DNA from: Arthrobacter burdickii
GTDB taxonomy: Bacteria; Actinomycetota; Actinomycetes; Actinomycetales; Micrococcaceae
Direction: 5' to 3'
Length of the DNA stretch: 64,000 bases
Assembly (NCBI RefSeq): GCF_030433645.1
Contig: NZ_JAROCG010000001.1
Location: forward strand, 434,001 to 498,000
Of this stretch, positions 43,705 to 52,554 are shown piece by piece (position 1 is the first letter of the stretch; each line of letters opens with the position of its first letter). The position numbers and the translations under genes are program-made. Under the pieces are notes generated by a model that had not been told where the DNA came from, did not search any database, and was given only the letters and a program-made list of their open reading frames with translations.

Positions 43705-44427
43705 CTAGGCGAGCTTGTTGGAACGCGCGCGGCGTCTCCTGCTGCGGACATGGCTCAGCCAGATCAGGCCAAGCCCCACCACCGTCAGCAGGATCGCCGA
43801 GAACGGCAGGACGATATCCAAGGCCCCGAGCCGGATCGGGGTCAGCCTCAGCAGCACGAAGACCACAACGAGGGAGAATCCACCCGCCAGGAACGCGCAG
43901 GCGACCCGGTGGATGAGCCGGGCGTGCTGATCCAGGACCGACGCCGTCGCGGGCGCCACCAGGCACGCGGCGACGTATCCCGGATAGAGCCGTCCCAGGG
44001 CGGCGTACTGCTGCACCGTGTCCTGATCCATGAAGTTCCGCAGGCCGGTCGAGCTGCCGGGCAGTTCACTGGCGACGAAGAAGTACAGCGTCGCCGCGAC
44101 AGTCAGGCCGAGGATGGCGAGACCGAACGGACCGACGACCAGGCGCCGGGCGAGCGGCGAATCGAACGCCGCGGCCATCCTGGCGCCGAGGAGCACGAAG
44201 ACCGCGTACAGGGCCAGCCGGAGCAGGAGGTTCGCAATGTTGACCCCGCCCAGGAGGCCGTCCACTGCCGTATAGATCGGAGCGACCGACAGGCCGACGG
44301 CGACCGTCAGGAGCACCAGGGCGGTGAACACCGTCCGTCCGCGCCCCCTGCGCACCTCGGGCACCCGTACGGCCGCCCCCACGACGCAGAGGCAGAGGGC
44401 GGCCCACTGAATGGTCGTCGCGGTCAT
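43705..44427 (-). CDS. Seven-helix membrane protein paired with an XRE regulator
   Basis: The 240-residue protein has seven hydrophobic segments, ending in a short basic tail (HVRSRRRRARSNKLA), so the C-terminus is probably cytoplasmic. A polar loop with ASELPGSSTGLRNFMDQDTV lies between the fourth and fifth segments. The start at 44427 forms an ATGA overlap with the upstream HTH gene; a second possible ATG at 44442 would overlap by 19 bases. The overall build resembles membrane proteins that accompany XRE regulators in Actinobacteria (MAB_1171c-like), though shorter. Function unknown; a receptor or transporter that controls the regulator's targets is speculation. Confidence 0.7.
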   Translation of the reverse strand: MTATTIQWAALCLCVVGAAVRVPEVRRGRGRTVFTALVLLTVAVGLSVAPIYTAVDGLLGGVNIANLLLRLALYAVFVLLGARMAAAFDSPLARRLVVGPFGLAILGLTVAATLYFFVASELPGSSTGLRNFMDQDTVQQYAALGRLYPGYVAACLVAPATASVLDQHARLIHRVACAFLAGGFSLVVVFVLLRLTPIRLGALDIVLPFSAILLTVVGLGLIWLSHVRSRRRRARSNKLA

Positions 44428-45158
44428 CCCAGGTTCTCCCATAATGCGCGGTCCTTGCCGTCGTCGAGCTCCGTCCGCCGGATCTGCTTGCCGAGGACGT
44501 CGAGCCGGTCGCGCGCGAGGAAGACGAGGTCGAGGTCGGACAGGGCGTGCAGGGCACGGGAGCGGCCGCCCTCCGGCCAGCCACCCTCCTCGGGGGTGAG
44601 CAGCCCGGTCACCACCAGCCCACTGGTCAGCGAGACTCCGGCGATCCGTGCGGCCTGGACAGCGATCGCGGGGGCGAGCCGGCCGGCGGTGAGCTGGGCC
44701 GAGAGGTTCTGCCGGGCCACGCCGGTGCTCGCTGCCAGTTGCTGGCGGAGGTCACCGGGGTCGATGGCCTCGATCCACGCACGGACCGAGTTGTGATGGG
44801 GGAAGGGCGCGAGGTCGAGGTGCAGATCCGTTCCCGCCTCCTCCCTGTCCTCGCTGCGTGCCACCAGCAGCCGCAGGATGTCGATGTGCGAGACCTGGCT
44901 GACCAGCTCCGCGTCCGTGGGCGGTCGGATCCCCGCGGGCAGGTCCTCGTACCCCTGGTACACGGCGAGCGCGTCGACGGGGGGGATGCCGTATCCGCGG
45001 GCGATGGCGACGACGGTCTGCACCGACACTTTGCCCCGGACGAGCTGCTGCGCAAGGGTGGACCGCTTGATGCCGGCGACCCTGCAGACATCGGACACGG
45101 TGTCCTGCGGAGCGACCTGGGAACGCCACAGCTGGAATGCTTTGGCTGTGACGGACAT
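44424..45158 (-). CDS. XRE-like HTH regulator with long C-terminal region
   Basis: The first 75 residues are an HTH of the XRE/lambda-repressor type (FQLWRSQVAPQDTVSDVCRVAGIKRSTLAQQLVRGKVSVQTVVAIARGYG). A second HTH-like segment (LRQQLAASTGVARQNLSAQLTAGRLAPAIAVQAARIAG) occurs near residues 140-180, suggesting a duplicated DNA-binding architecture. The end is charged. The start MSVTAKAF is set at 45158 by GAAAGGTG before the ATG. TATACT lies about 42 bp upstream of the start and could be its -10. It is translationally coupled to the membrane protein gene. Targets are unknown. Confidence 0.8.
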   Translation of the reverse strand: MSVTAKAFQLWRSQVAPQDTVSDVCRVAGIKRSTLAQQLVRGKVSVQTVVAIARGYGIPPVDALAVYQGYEDLPAGIRPPTDAELVSQVSHIDILRLLVARSEDREEAGTDLHLDLAPFPHHNSVRAWIEAIDPGDLRQQLAASTGVARQNLSAQLTAGRLAPAIAVQAARIAGVSLTSGLVVTGLLTPEEGGWPEGGRSRALHALSDLDLVFLARDRLDVLGKQIRRTELDDGKDRALWENLG

Positions 45159-45209
45159 CGTCACCTTTCGATTGGACTTTTCGGGCTGTTGTCGAAGTAT
45201 ACTGAGATC

Positions 45210-45258
45210 GCTGGCTCCGATTTCTGCGATTCCCCCATACGCAGAACTCGGAGCCAGC
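45210..45258. repeat. 19-bp near-perfect inverted repeat
   Basis: GCTGGCTCCGA, one mismatch, then TTCTGCG, pair with CGCAGAA and TCGGAGCCAGC around an 11-nt loop. It follows the small basic-protein gene and precedes the XRE gene on the same minus strand. It may terminate the first transcript or act as an operator for the second, whose presumed -10 is adjacent. Confidence 0.7.
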
Positions 45259-45306
45259 TCCACTTTAACGGCCGTTCACCACCCTGCGGTGGGCGGCGCG
45301 GTGTGC

Positions 45307-45540
45307 CTACCAGCGCACCTTCTTCTCCTGCTTGCCCTGCTTGCTGCTCTCATGGGCCGCCTTGGCGTGGCCTCCGCCGGGTGCCGCCGCCGGATTCCCG
45401 GCCTGGTTCTTCTTCGCGAGTGCGAGTTTCGCGCGCGGGTCGTCCTGCAGTTTCCGGGACGCGGGGCCCTTGGCCGGGGTCGCCTCCCCGTCGGCGGAAG
45501 CGTCGGCTCTGGACGGATCGTTCTGGGGTGTGCTGGTCAT
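45307..45540 (-). CDS. Small basic low-complexity protein
   Basis: The 77-residue protein (MTSTPQNDPSRADASADGEAT...) is rich in Ala, Lys, Asp and Gln and ends QGKQEKKVRW. AAAGGAAC precedes the ATG. It has no membrane segment or Cys and is probably disordered. No family is recognised with certainty; short KLALAKK-containing proteins of this kind occur in Arthrobacter. A start further upstream is open but lacks a ribosome site. A large inverted repeat lies downstream. Confidence 0.65.
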   Translation of the reverse strand: MTSTPQNDPSRADASADGEATPAKGPASRKLQDDPRAKLALAKKNQAGNPAAAPGGGHAKAAHESSKQGKQEKKVRW

Positions 45541-45792
45541 GGTGTTCCTTTCGGGAGGGGCCGCCACGCGGGTCGGAACAGGACAGTCCGGTGCGCCGGG
45601 GGGGTGCGGAGGACTGCGAGGACCGGAGTAACCGAGGAGGCGCGCTTGGAGCGGTGTCATCGACAAGTGGCGCTGGGCCGGCAGAAGCCGGCGCGATTAC
45701 TGGGAAGGGATCGTCTCCATGCGTTGGACCGTACACCCGGCCGCCGTGCGGCGACAAGGTCCGCCGTTGCCGTCGCTACACGCACGCCGCGG

Positions 45793-47076
45793 CTAGCGCA
45801 GCCTGACGCCGTTCACGGTGACGTCCACGTGGACCAGCCGGTGGTCGCTCGTGGGGAACGGGAAGATGCCCGTCAGTTCGGAGCCGGGCATGCCGGCCCG
45901 CGGCCAGAACACGCCTGACGCGGAGACCTGCAGGTTGCGTGACGGCAGCACGTAGTCGGCGCGGATGTTGCCCGCGTTCCGGTCCTCGAAGTCGGCGGTG
46001 TCGAACTGCGGATCACTGCGGTGCTCCGCGTTGGCGCCACCCTGGAGCGCCGATGCTTCGGTTGCACCGCTCGAGGACGGCAGCGGATCCTGGATCAGCC
46101 TGTTGCCCAGCAACTGTCCGATCGCACCGCCCCGCGCATCGCCGTCCAGGGGGTCGCTGTTCTGGTCACCGAGCACGACGAACCGCTCTCCACGCCTGAG
46201 TCCACCCGCGGCGCCGTCGTCGTCGTGGATGTAGGACGCGTTGGGCCCGCCGGTCACGTAGTCGGACCAGAACCGGATCTCGTCGCTGTTCCGCCTGCCG
46301 TTGCGATCCTCCTCGCCGTCGAAGACGGGAGGAGTGGGGTGGCTCGCCAGGACGTGGATGGCCTTGCCGCCGACGCTCACCGGGATGTCCCAGTGGGACT
46401 TGCTGGAGAGGGGCAGGACGGCGAGCTCGTCGGAGGAGTACCAGTCGGCCGGCGCCTCCGTGGCGGGGTTGTCCGGGAGCAGGGCGCCAGGCATGTCCTT
46501 CCAGAGGAAGTTCCGGAACGTCCGGACCGCCCCCGTCTGGATGGGGTACTTCGAGTAGACCACCATGCCGTACTGCCCCTCGAAGGTGCCGAAGCCGAGG
46601 GCGTCGCCGGCACCGCCCACCGTGCCGTCGTTGTCGAGGTCGTAGCCGCTCGGGGCGCCCGTGTTGGAGGGGGCGGTGTAGACGTAGGGATAGTCCAGCG
46701 CCGCCTTGCCGTTCTGGCTGACGCGGAGGTAGTTCTGGTCGAACAGGTCGGCCGCCCTGGTGCCCGGGTCGTAGTCGAACTCGTTGAGGAGGACGACGTC
46801 GGGCCGGGTCACCTGCAGGACCTCGGCGATGGCGCGGGCCTGGGCGTTCGCCGGGGTACTCAGGTCCCGTACCAGATCGCCGGGGGCTGACCGGTTGAGG
46901 CTTGCGTTGTAGGTGGCGAAGCGGACGTTCTGCCTGTTCCCCTGGTCTCGAACCGGGACGATGGTCCGGGTGTCGTCCGCAGGACCTGCGAGGGCAGCCG
47001 GCGCGGTACCGATGAGCAAGGAAGCGAGCAGGGATGCGGCCAGGAGGCCTGCCGAGCAGCGCGCCGGTAGTCGCAT
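45793..47076 (-). CDS. Secreted endonuclease/exonuclease/phosphatase-fold protein
   Basis: The 427-residue protein has a signal peptide (LAASLLASLLIGTAPAALAGPA) followed by an EEP fold: RFATYNASLNR, VVLLNEFDYDPG (the Glu of the active site), HVLASHPTPPVFDGEEDRNG, VVLGDQNSDPLDGD and the final TSDHRLVHVDV. The secreted long form with many inserts is common in Arthrobacter and Streptomyces and is annotated as an endonuclease/phosphatase; the substrate could be DNA, RNA or phosphoester lipids. It is a single gene on the minus strand, divergent from nothing recognisable upstream but the hypothetical gene's stop. Confidence 0.9.
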   Translation of the reverse strand: MRLPARCSAGLLAASLLASLLIGTAPAALAGPADDTRTIVPVRDQGNRQNVRFATYNASLNRSAPGDLVRDLSTPANAQARAIAEVLQVTRPDVVLLNEFDYDPGTRAADLFDQNYLRVSQNGKAALDYPYVYTAPSNTGAPSGYDLDNDGTVGGAGDALGFGTFEGQYGMVVYSKYPIQTGAVRTFRNFLWKDMPGALLPDNPATEAPADWYSSDELAVLPLSSKSHWDIPVSVGGKAIHVLASHPTPPVFDGEEDRNGRRNSDEIRFWSDYVTGGPNASYIHDDDGAAGGLRRGERFVVLGDQNSDPLDGDARGGAIGQLLGNRLIQDPLPSSSGATEASALQGGANAEHRSDPQFDTADFEDRNAGNIRADYVLPSRNLQVSASGVFWPRAGMPGSELTGIFPFPTSDHRLVHVDVTVNGVRLR

Positions 47077-47194
47077 TGTTCCCTTCCTCGGATCACGGGG
47101 CCGGCAAGCGGCGGTCAGACAGCAGGAGTAGTTCGCTCTGGAAACTTAATCCTAAGGGCGGGGATCGCTTCAGGGCGGGCTGGAGTGTAACGAT

Positions 47195-47824
47195 TCAAAG
47201 TCGACTCGGGACAGTCCGATGGCGTCCGAGGGGGTGCGCGCCGATGTCCTGCTCGGCGAGGGCAAGAGCGCGCTCGAGGCTGCCTACGGCATCCGCGTAG
47301 CCCCGCATCTCCCGGGGATCCGCCTGGGGATCCGCTGTCGAGCCGGGCCCCGCGTCCCGTTTCGCGCCGGCTGCCCGCAGCGCATGGATGACCGACCTCG
47401 CCGCGGGGTGGGTGGGATCGTGCATGCCCGGGTAGCGGATCGCCTTGGCGGGATCGACGTCGTACTCCGCCCAGCGTCGGACTACCGCGTCGTGGCGCCG
47501 GCACAGGTGCTCCCAGGCGGTCGCACGCGCCGACTCCCGGGCCGCACGCGCCCTTCGCTCGTGGCGCCCCCTGGCCCAGGTGGCGGCCGCCAGCGGGGAG
47601 GCGATCCCGACTCCCACCGCCATCACCGCTCCCGGCCCGCCCAGGGCCCCGGCCACGACCCCCGCTCCCAGGACGACGAGGATCCCGCCGAAAGCGGTCC
47701 AGAAGTAGTCGTCGGCCCCTCCATTGCGACGGGAGACGGCATCGATCCGCCAGCCGGTCAGGGCAGCGGCTCCGGCCATGACGGCGCATGCGGCCAGGCT
47801 TCCGGCCAGGGCAGCGGCGTCCAT
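47195..47824 (-). CDS. Hypothetical membrane protein
   Basis: The 209-residue protein has two or three hydrophobic segments in the first 85 residues (ALAGSLAACAVMAGAAALTG, FWTAFGGILVVLGAGVVAGALG, VMAVGVGIASPLAAATWA) and then a charged helical cytoplasmic part with HLCRRHDAVVRRWAEYDVDPAKAIRYPGMHDPTHPAARS, a pattern seen in several actinobacterial hypothetical proteins. No function is recognised. It is divergent from the ZIP transporter gene. Confidence 0.75.
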   Translation of the reverse strand: MDAAALAGSLAACAVMAGAAALTGWRIDAVSRRNGGADDYFWTAFGGILVVLGAGVVAGALGGPGAVMAVGVGIASPLAAATWARGRHERRARAARESARATAWEHLCRRHDAVVRRWAEYDVDPAKAIRYPGMHDPTHPAARSVIHALRAAGAKRDAGPGSTADPQADPREMRGYADAVGSLERALALAEQDIGAHPLGRHRTVPSRL

Positions 47825-48021
47825 GGATCTCCCTCCGCTCGGGGCATCGTCGCGCCCGCAGTTCTCCAGTTCCTGGTACCAGTGCAGACGAGGGACGACG
47901 GCGAGTCAATCCCCCCCGGCCCGGAACTTCCGCTGCCGGCATCCAGCCTTCCTGTGGCAGGCTTGGCGGAGTTTTTGTCGTCGTCGTCCCAAGAAGTCGT
48001 CCCGAGAAGGAGCAAGATCCC

Positions 48022-48777
48022 GTGCCGCTGTGGCTGCAAGCATTCCTGTGGGGAGCGATCGCCGGAGGAGCGCTGCTCGTCGGCTCGGCGATCGCATGGA
48101 AGTGGAAGGTGCCACCGCACATCGTGGCCTTCGTGATGGCCTTCGGAGCAGGCGTCCTGATCTCGGCCCTCGCGTTCGAGCTCGTCGCCGAGGCGCAGGA
48201 GGCGGGCGGGCTCCTGCCCACGGCACTGGGGTTCCTCGCCGGAGCGGTCACCTACGTCGGCGCGAACGCCCTCCTCGCCCGGCAGGGCGCCCAGCACCGC
48301 AAGCGCTCGGGCGGCCAGCAGCCCTCGGAGGAGGAGGATGCCGGCAGCGGCAACGCGATCGCGCTCGGGGCGCTTCTCGACGGCATCCCGGAGTCCGTGG
48401 TCCTCGGTCTGGGGCTCGTGGCAGGCGGCGCCGTGAATCCTGCCGTCCTCGTCGCGATCTTCATCTCGAATGTCCCCGAGGGCCTCTCGAGCACCGCCGG
48501 CATGAGGAACGCAGGACGCAGTTCGCGCTATGTCTTCGGGCTGTGGGGCGGGATCGCGCTGGTCTCCGGCCTCGCGGCGCTCGCCGGGTACTCGCTCCTG
48601 GCGGGCGCCTCCGGGGTGACGGTCGCCTTCATCACCGCCATCGCCGCCGGGGCGATCCTCGCGATGGTGGCCGACACCATGATCCCCGAAGCCTTCGAGC
48701 GCCAGCACATGCTCACGGGACTCATCGCCGCGCTCGGCTTCCTCACCGCGTTCGTGGTCCATGAGGTGTCCGGCTAG
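48022..48777 (+). CDS. ZIP family metal transporter
   Basis: The 251-residue protein has about seven to eight hydrophobic segments and the ZIP metal site motifs: AFGAGVLISALAFELVAEA in the second helix, ALGALLDGIPESVVLGLGLV in the fourth and FISNVPEGLSSTAGMRNAG in the fifth, with His-poor variants as in bacterial members. It may import zinc or other divalent metals. GTG start with AAGGAG 9 nt upstream. The cytoplasmic loop (QHRKRSGGQQPSEEED) is charged rather than His-rich. Ends at a strong hairpin. Confidence 0.88.
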   Translation: MPLWLQAFLWGAIAGGALLVGSAIAWKWKVPPHIVAFVMAFGAGVLISALAFELVAEAQEAGGLLPTALGFLAGAVTYVGANALLARQGAQHRKRSGGQQPSEEEDAGSGNAIALGALLDGIPESVVLGLGLVAGGAVNPAVLVAIFISNVPEGLSSTAGMRNAGRSSRYVFGLWGGIALVSGLAALAGYSLLAGASGVTVAFITAIAAGAILAMVADTMIPEAFERQHMLTGLIAALGFLTAFVVHEVSG

Positions 48778-48780
48778 GAC

Positions 48781-48818
48781 GAAGAAGACCCCGGGACCGA
48801 CGTCCCGGGGTCTTCTTC
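48781..48818. terminator. Terminator between ZIP gene and tRNA-Lys
   Basis: GAAGAAGACCCCGGGAC pairs perfectly with its complement around CGAC; the right arm ends TCTTCTTC. It begins right after the ZIP stop, and eight bases separate it from the 3' end of the minus-strand tRNA, so it likely serves both. Confidence 0.85.
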
Positions 48819-48825
48819 CTACAGG

Positions 48826-48899
48826 TGGGCCCTGTGGGGCTCGAACCCACGACCCACGGATTAAAAGTCCGTTGCTCTAGCCAACTGAGCTAAGGGCCC
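48826..48899 (-). tRNA. tRNA-Lys (anticodon TTT)
   Basis: Read on the minus strand, the 74-nt gene folds into a full cloverleaf: acceptor GGGCCCT/AGGGCCC, D arm GCTC...GAGC, anticodon stem ACGGA/TCCGT with loop CTTTTAA, and T arm GTGGG-TTCGAGC-CCCAC. The anticodon TTT reads AAA and AAG lysine codons. CCA is not encoded. No other tRNA is adjacent. Confidence 0.97.
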
Positions 48900-49041
48900 A
48901 CACCACCGGCCGCGCCCGACGCATCCGAAGACCGCCGTCGCGGTGCGATGACCCGCTTACTTTATCGCAATCACTCCTGCTCCGGAGACAGCGCAGCGCC
49001 GCGGCGTACGGCCCGAAATCCCGCAGGAGTATCCTCGTTCC

Positions 49042-49689
49042 ATGGACGGCGAATATACGAACAACAGCCCGCGGCCCCACAAGCCGAAGCCATTCGCTCC
49101 CGCGGATTTCGAGGTTTTCGCGGGTGGAGTCGATCCGTCGCGGGTCTCCGAGGCCGCCCACATGGCTGCGCACGCCCTGGTGCACCACGGGCGCGGCGCC
49201 GACGATCCGGACGTGACGCGCCGCCTCGTGGAACTCGCCGACCAGCAGGGCCTCGAAGCCATCGCCGAGATGTGGGCCGAGAGCCCTGCCCGGTCCCTGC
49301 CCGGCGCCCTGTGGCGACTGTACGCGCTGCGGGCGGCCACCCAGCAGAACCCGGAGCGCATCGCCTCCTACTTCGCCTCCGGCAAGGAAGTGGCTCAGGT
49401 GTCGAAGGTCGTCGCCGGCGTCGCCGAGCCGCCGGGAGCAGTGGAGATGGCCACGATGGCCGACACCATCCTGTCCGGTGCCTTCGAGGGGGACTTCGAC
49501 GTCGCCCTCGAACGCTTCGCCGCGTTCTGCCGCGTCGTCGCCCTGGGCCAGGCCAACCACGCCGACGACGCCGAACTGGCCAACGGCCCGCACGCCTCCA
49601 AGCTGACCCGCAATTCGCATCAGCTCATCAAGACCGCGGAGGACCTCGAACACGCCGCGGAATCCTGGCGGCGCGGAGAGCTCGACTGA
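49042..49689 (+). CDS. Conserved actinobacterial hypothetical protein
   Basis: The 215-residue soluble protein is Ala-rich and mostly helical. Recognisable stretches are FAPADFEVFAGGVDPSRVSEAAHMAAHALVHHGRGADDPDV and FASGKEVAQVSKVVAGVAEPPGAVEM, followed by a long helical C-terminal half. Similar proteins are common in Arthrobacter and Streptomyces and are sometimes labelled DNA-binding, but no HTH is apparent. It sits next to tRNA-Lys and about 215 bp before the DUF47-Pit pair. Function unknown. Confidence 0.75.
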   Translation: MDGEYTNNSPRPHKPKPFAPADFEVFAGGVDPSRVSEAAHMAAHALVHHGRGADDPDVTRRLVELADQQGLEAIAEMWAESPARSLPGALWRLYALRAATQQNPERIASYFASGKEVAQVSKVVAGVAEPPGAVEMATMADTILSGAFEGDFDVALERFAAFCRVVALGQANHADDAELANGPHASKLTRNSHQLIKTAEDLEHAAESWRRGELD

Positions 49690-49903
49690 ACCGCCCGCTG
49701 GGGCCGATGTTGACAGCGGCTCCGGGGAGGGCAAGACTTAATACGGCGTCGGACCGTGGAACCCCCGGGCTTCAACACTCAGCCGCTTCGAGCGGCCTTC
49801 CGCCGAGAGGCGCTCCCGGTTCGACGCCACTACTATGCCCACCGGCAAACAGTGCGGCCTCTGTTCGGCCGCCGGTCCCTTCATATCCTCCGAGGAAGAC
49901 TCC

Positions 49904-50521
49904 GTGAAACTACGCCTCTTCCCGCAGGAGACCGCTGGGCTCGAACTGCTCTCCCGCATGGCCCGGCAGCTCGTGCTCGGCGTCGGGACGATGTCCGCGA
50001 TCCTCGGGGCGTCCACCGAGGAGTACGACCGCCTCTCCGAGGAACTGCACCAGCACGAATCGGTGTCGACGGACCTGCACTTCGCACTCCTGACGTCCAT
50101 GCGGACCTCCTTCATCAACCCGCTCCCGCGCGAGGACCTCTACGTGCTGTCCCGGCTGCTCAACGAGGCGATCGAGAAGCTCGACGGCGCCGGGGAGCTC
50201 ATCGCCCTCTATAGGCTGAGCAAGCTGAGCCAGCGGGCGGCCGACCAGCTCGAGGTCATCAACCGGCAGGCCGAGCTGACCGCCGTCGCCATGCAGCGGC
50301 TGACGTCGATGGAGGACCTCGAGGAGTACTGGATCGAGATCCTGCGCCTGGCACGGCGTGCCGAGCGCACGCACCGCAGCTGGTGCGCCGAACTCCTGAA
50401 CGACCACAAGCCCCTCGTCTACGCGCGGCACCGCGACGTGGCGAACCAGCTCGTCGACGTCACCAAGGACATCAGGAGGGTTGCCACCCAGGTGGGCAGC
50501 ATCCTCGTCAAGGAATCGTAG
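49904..50521 (+). CDS. DUF47 family Pit accessory protein (PhoU-like)
   Basis: The 205-residue protein begins VKLRLFPQETAGLELLSRMARQLVLG and is made of long helices in the PhoU-like DUF47 pattern (REDLYVLSRLLNEAIEKLDGAGELIALYRL and RRAERTHRSWCAELLNDHK). DUF47 proteins pair with Pit transporters and regulate phosphate uptake. The GTG start is chosen for GAGGAAG about 6 nt upstream; the frame upstream has no homologous part. The next gene, pit, starts directly after its TAG. Confidence 0.9.
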   Translation: MKLRLFPQETAGLELLSRMARQLVLGVGTMSAILGASTEEYDRLSEELHQHESVSTDLHFALLTSMRTSFINPLPREDLYVLSRLLNEAIEKLDGAGELIALYRLSKLSQRAADQLEVINRQAELTAVAMQRLTSMEDLEEYWIEILRLARRAERTHRSWCAELLNDHKPLVYARHRDVANQLVDVTKDIRRVATQVGSILVKES

Positions 50522-51532
50522 GTGGAGCCCCTCCTCCTCGGTATGGTGGTCGTCATCGCCGGTGGCTTCGCCTTCCTCAACGGCTTCCACGACGTCTCGA
50601 ACTCCGTGGCCACAGCGGTGCGGACGCGGGCGCTGACGCCGACCATCGCCGTCCTGCTCGCCGCGCTGTTCAACCTCGTAGGCGCGCTGCTCAGCACGTC
50701 GCTGGCGCTCTTCTTCACCGATGCCGCGATCGGCCTCCCACCGGGGTCGACGGGGCTGGGGATCCTCATCGCCGCACTGCTCTCCGCCTGCCTCTGGAGC
50801 CTCATCACCTGGTACCGCGGCAAGCCGTCGTCGTCGACCCATGCGCTGCTGGGCGGGATCATCGGGGCCGGCGCGGCCTCGCAGCTGACCAACGGCCCTG
50901 CGATGAGCGGCGCGGGGGAAACCCTCCTGCTGCAGATCGTGCTGCCGCTCGTGCTCTCGCCGGTCGTCGCCTACCTCCTGGCGTACGCCGCGGTGTTCCC
51001 CGCGACCTGGCTGCTGCGCCACGGCTCGCCGTCGAGGGTCAACCGGGGGAACCGCATGGCGCAGTCGGTGCTGGCGGGTGCCTTCGCCCTCGGCCACGGG
51101 CTCCAGGACGGCCAGCGGACCATGGCGGTCATCCTGCTCGCCCTCGTCAGTTCGGGCTACGCGGCGGGGTCCGACATACCCCTCTGGGTCCAGGTGTTCG
51201 CCGCTGTCCTGCTGGCCACCGGATCCCTGTTCGGCGGCTGGCGCATCACGCACACACTCGGCAACCGGCTGGTGCACATCGACCCCCTGCGCGGCATGAC
51301 CGCCCAGGGCGTGAGCTCGGTGATGCTGTTCGTCGGTGCCATCTCCCTGCACTTCCCGCTGTCGAGCACCCACACCATGGCGTCCGCGATCGTCGGGGCC
51401 GGGGCCAACCAGCGGTTCGCCTCCGTCCAGCGGCCGCGGGTGGCGCGCATTCTCGCCGTCTGGCTCGGCACCGCGCCGCTGACCGCGCTGGTGGGAGCCG
51501 TCTTCTTCCTGGCGCTGAGCCCGCTGCTGTAA
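50522..51532 (+). CDS. pit: Low-affinity inorganic phosphate transporter Pit
   Basis: The 336-residue protein has about ten hydrophobic segments and the two inverted PiT signature halves: FAFLNGFHDVSNSVATAVRTRAL at the N-terminus and PLSSTHTMASAIVGAGANQRF near the C-terminus, plus GKPSSSTHALLGGIIGAG. It imports metal-phosphate with protons at high phosphate. GTG start immediately after the DUF47 stop, so both are translated together. It is convergent with the high-affinity pst operon. Confidence 0.93.
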   Translation: MEPLLLGMVVVIAGGFAFLNGFHDVSNSVATAVRTRALTPTIAVLLAALFNLVGALLSTSLALFFTDAAIGLPPGSTGLGILIAALLSACLWSLITWYRGKPSSSTHALLGGIIGAGAASQLTNGPAMSGAGETLLLQIVLPLVLSPVVAYLLAYAAVFPATWLLRHGSPSRVNRGNRMAQSVLAGAFALGHGLQDGQRTMAVILLALVSSGYAAGSDIPLWVQVFAAVLLATGSLFGGWRITHTLGNRLVHIDPLRGMTAQGVSSVMLFVGAISLHFPLSSTHTMASAIVGAGANQRFASVQRPRVARILAVWLGTAPLTALVGAVFFLALSPLL

Positions 51533-51675
51533 CCGTCGGGGCCTGGTTGCCTTTCGTCCGGGGTGCCGCCGCGCCGGGTGCCCAGAGCCGGGGCGGCGTT
51601 CCCCCGGGTTTGAGAACCCGGCGCGGCGGCACGTGGTCTACGCGTCCGGGGCCGACCGCATCCCTCCCGGAACGA

Positions 51676-51706
51676 CGACGGCGGCCCCCCTGGGGAGCCG
51701 CCGTCG
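51676..51706. terminator. Bidirectional hairpin between pit and pstB
   Basis: CGACGGCGGC pairs with GCCGCCGTCG around an 11-nt loop that itself contains C-run/G-run pairing. It lies between convergent genes, 144 bp after pit and 38 bp after pstB. Confidence 0.7.
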
Positions 51707-51744
51707 CCCTGCCGCCGCCCATTCCGCGGCTTGGGAGCAGGTGC

Positions 51745-52524
51745 CTATCCGAAGCGGCCGGAGACGTAGTCCTCAGTCGCCTTCTGCGCGGGCTTGTTGA
51801 AGATCGTGGTGGTGTCGCCGTACTCGATGAGCTTGCCCGGCTTGCCCGTACCGGCGATGTTGAAGAACGCCGTCTTGTCCGATACGCGCGCCGCCTGCTG
51901 CATGTTGTGCGTCACGATCACCACGGTGTAATCGGCCTTGAGCTCATTGATGAGGTCCTCGATGGCCAGTGTGGAGATGGGGTCCAGGGCCGAGCAGGGC
52001 TCGTCCATCAGGATCACCTGCGGGGACACCGCGATGGCGCGGGCGATGCAGAGGCGCTGCTGCTGGCCGCCGGAGAGGCCCGAGCCGGGGCGTCCGAGGC
52101 GGTCCTTCACCTCGTTCCACAGGTTCGCGCCGCGGAGGGACCTCTCGACGAGGTCGTCGCCGTCGGACCTGCTCATGCGCTTGTTGTTGAGCTTGACGCC
52201 TGCCAGCACGTTGTCGCGGATCGACATCGTGGGGAACGGGTTGGGCCGCTGGAAGACCATGCCGATCTGGCCGCGCACGGTCACGGGGTCCACGGCGTCG
52301 GCGTACAGGTTGTCGCCGTCGAGCAGCACCTCACCCTCGACGCGTGCACCGGGGATGACCTCGTGCATGCGATTGAGCGTGCGGAGGAACGTGGACTTGC
52401 CGCAGCCCGACGGACCGATGAACGCGGTCACGGAGCGGGCTTCGATATTGATGTTCACGTCCTCCACGGCAAGGAACTTGCTGTAGTAGACGTTCAGGTC
52501 CTTGACGTCGATTCGCTTGGACAT
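51745..52524 (-). CDS. pstB: Phosphate ABC transporter ATP-binding protein
   Basis: The 259-residue ATPase has Walker [10 protein letters not shown] (37-45), the PstB-type [17 protein letters not shown] (Q-loop), signature LSGGQQQR, Walker [14 protein letters not shown] and the switch His in [10 protein letters not shown]. It powers high-affinity phosphate import with PstS, PstC and PstA. It is the last gene of the operon, 30 bp after pstA. phoU does not follow. Confidence 0.97.
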   Translation of the reverse strand: MSKRIDVKDLNVYYSKFLAVEDVNINIEARSVTAFIGPSGCGKSTFLRTLNRMHEVIPGARVEGEVLLDGDNLYADAVDPVTVRGQIGMVFQRPNPFPTMSIRDNVLAGVKLNNKRMSRSDGDDLVERSLRGANLWNEVKDRLGRPGSGLSGGQQQRLCIARAIAVSPQVILMDEPCSALDPISTLAIEDLINELKADYTVVIVTHNMQQAARVSDKTAFFNIAGTGKPGKLIEYGDTTTIFNKPAQKATEDYVSGRFG

Positions 52525-52554
52525 TGCTTCCTTATGGGTCGTTACCGCGGATGG

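Noticed and set aside
49700..49740. TTGACA sequence before the DUF47 gene as a promoter
   Set aside because: No acceptable -10 at 16-19 bp spacing; kept only as a possibility, not annotated.
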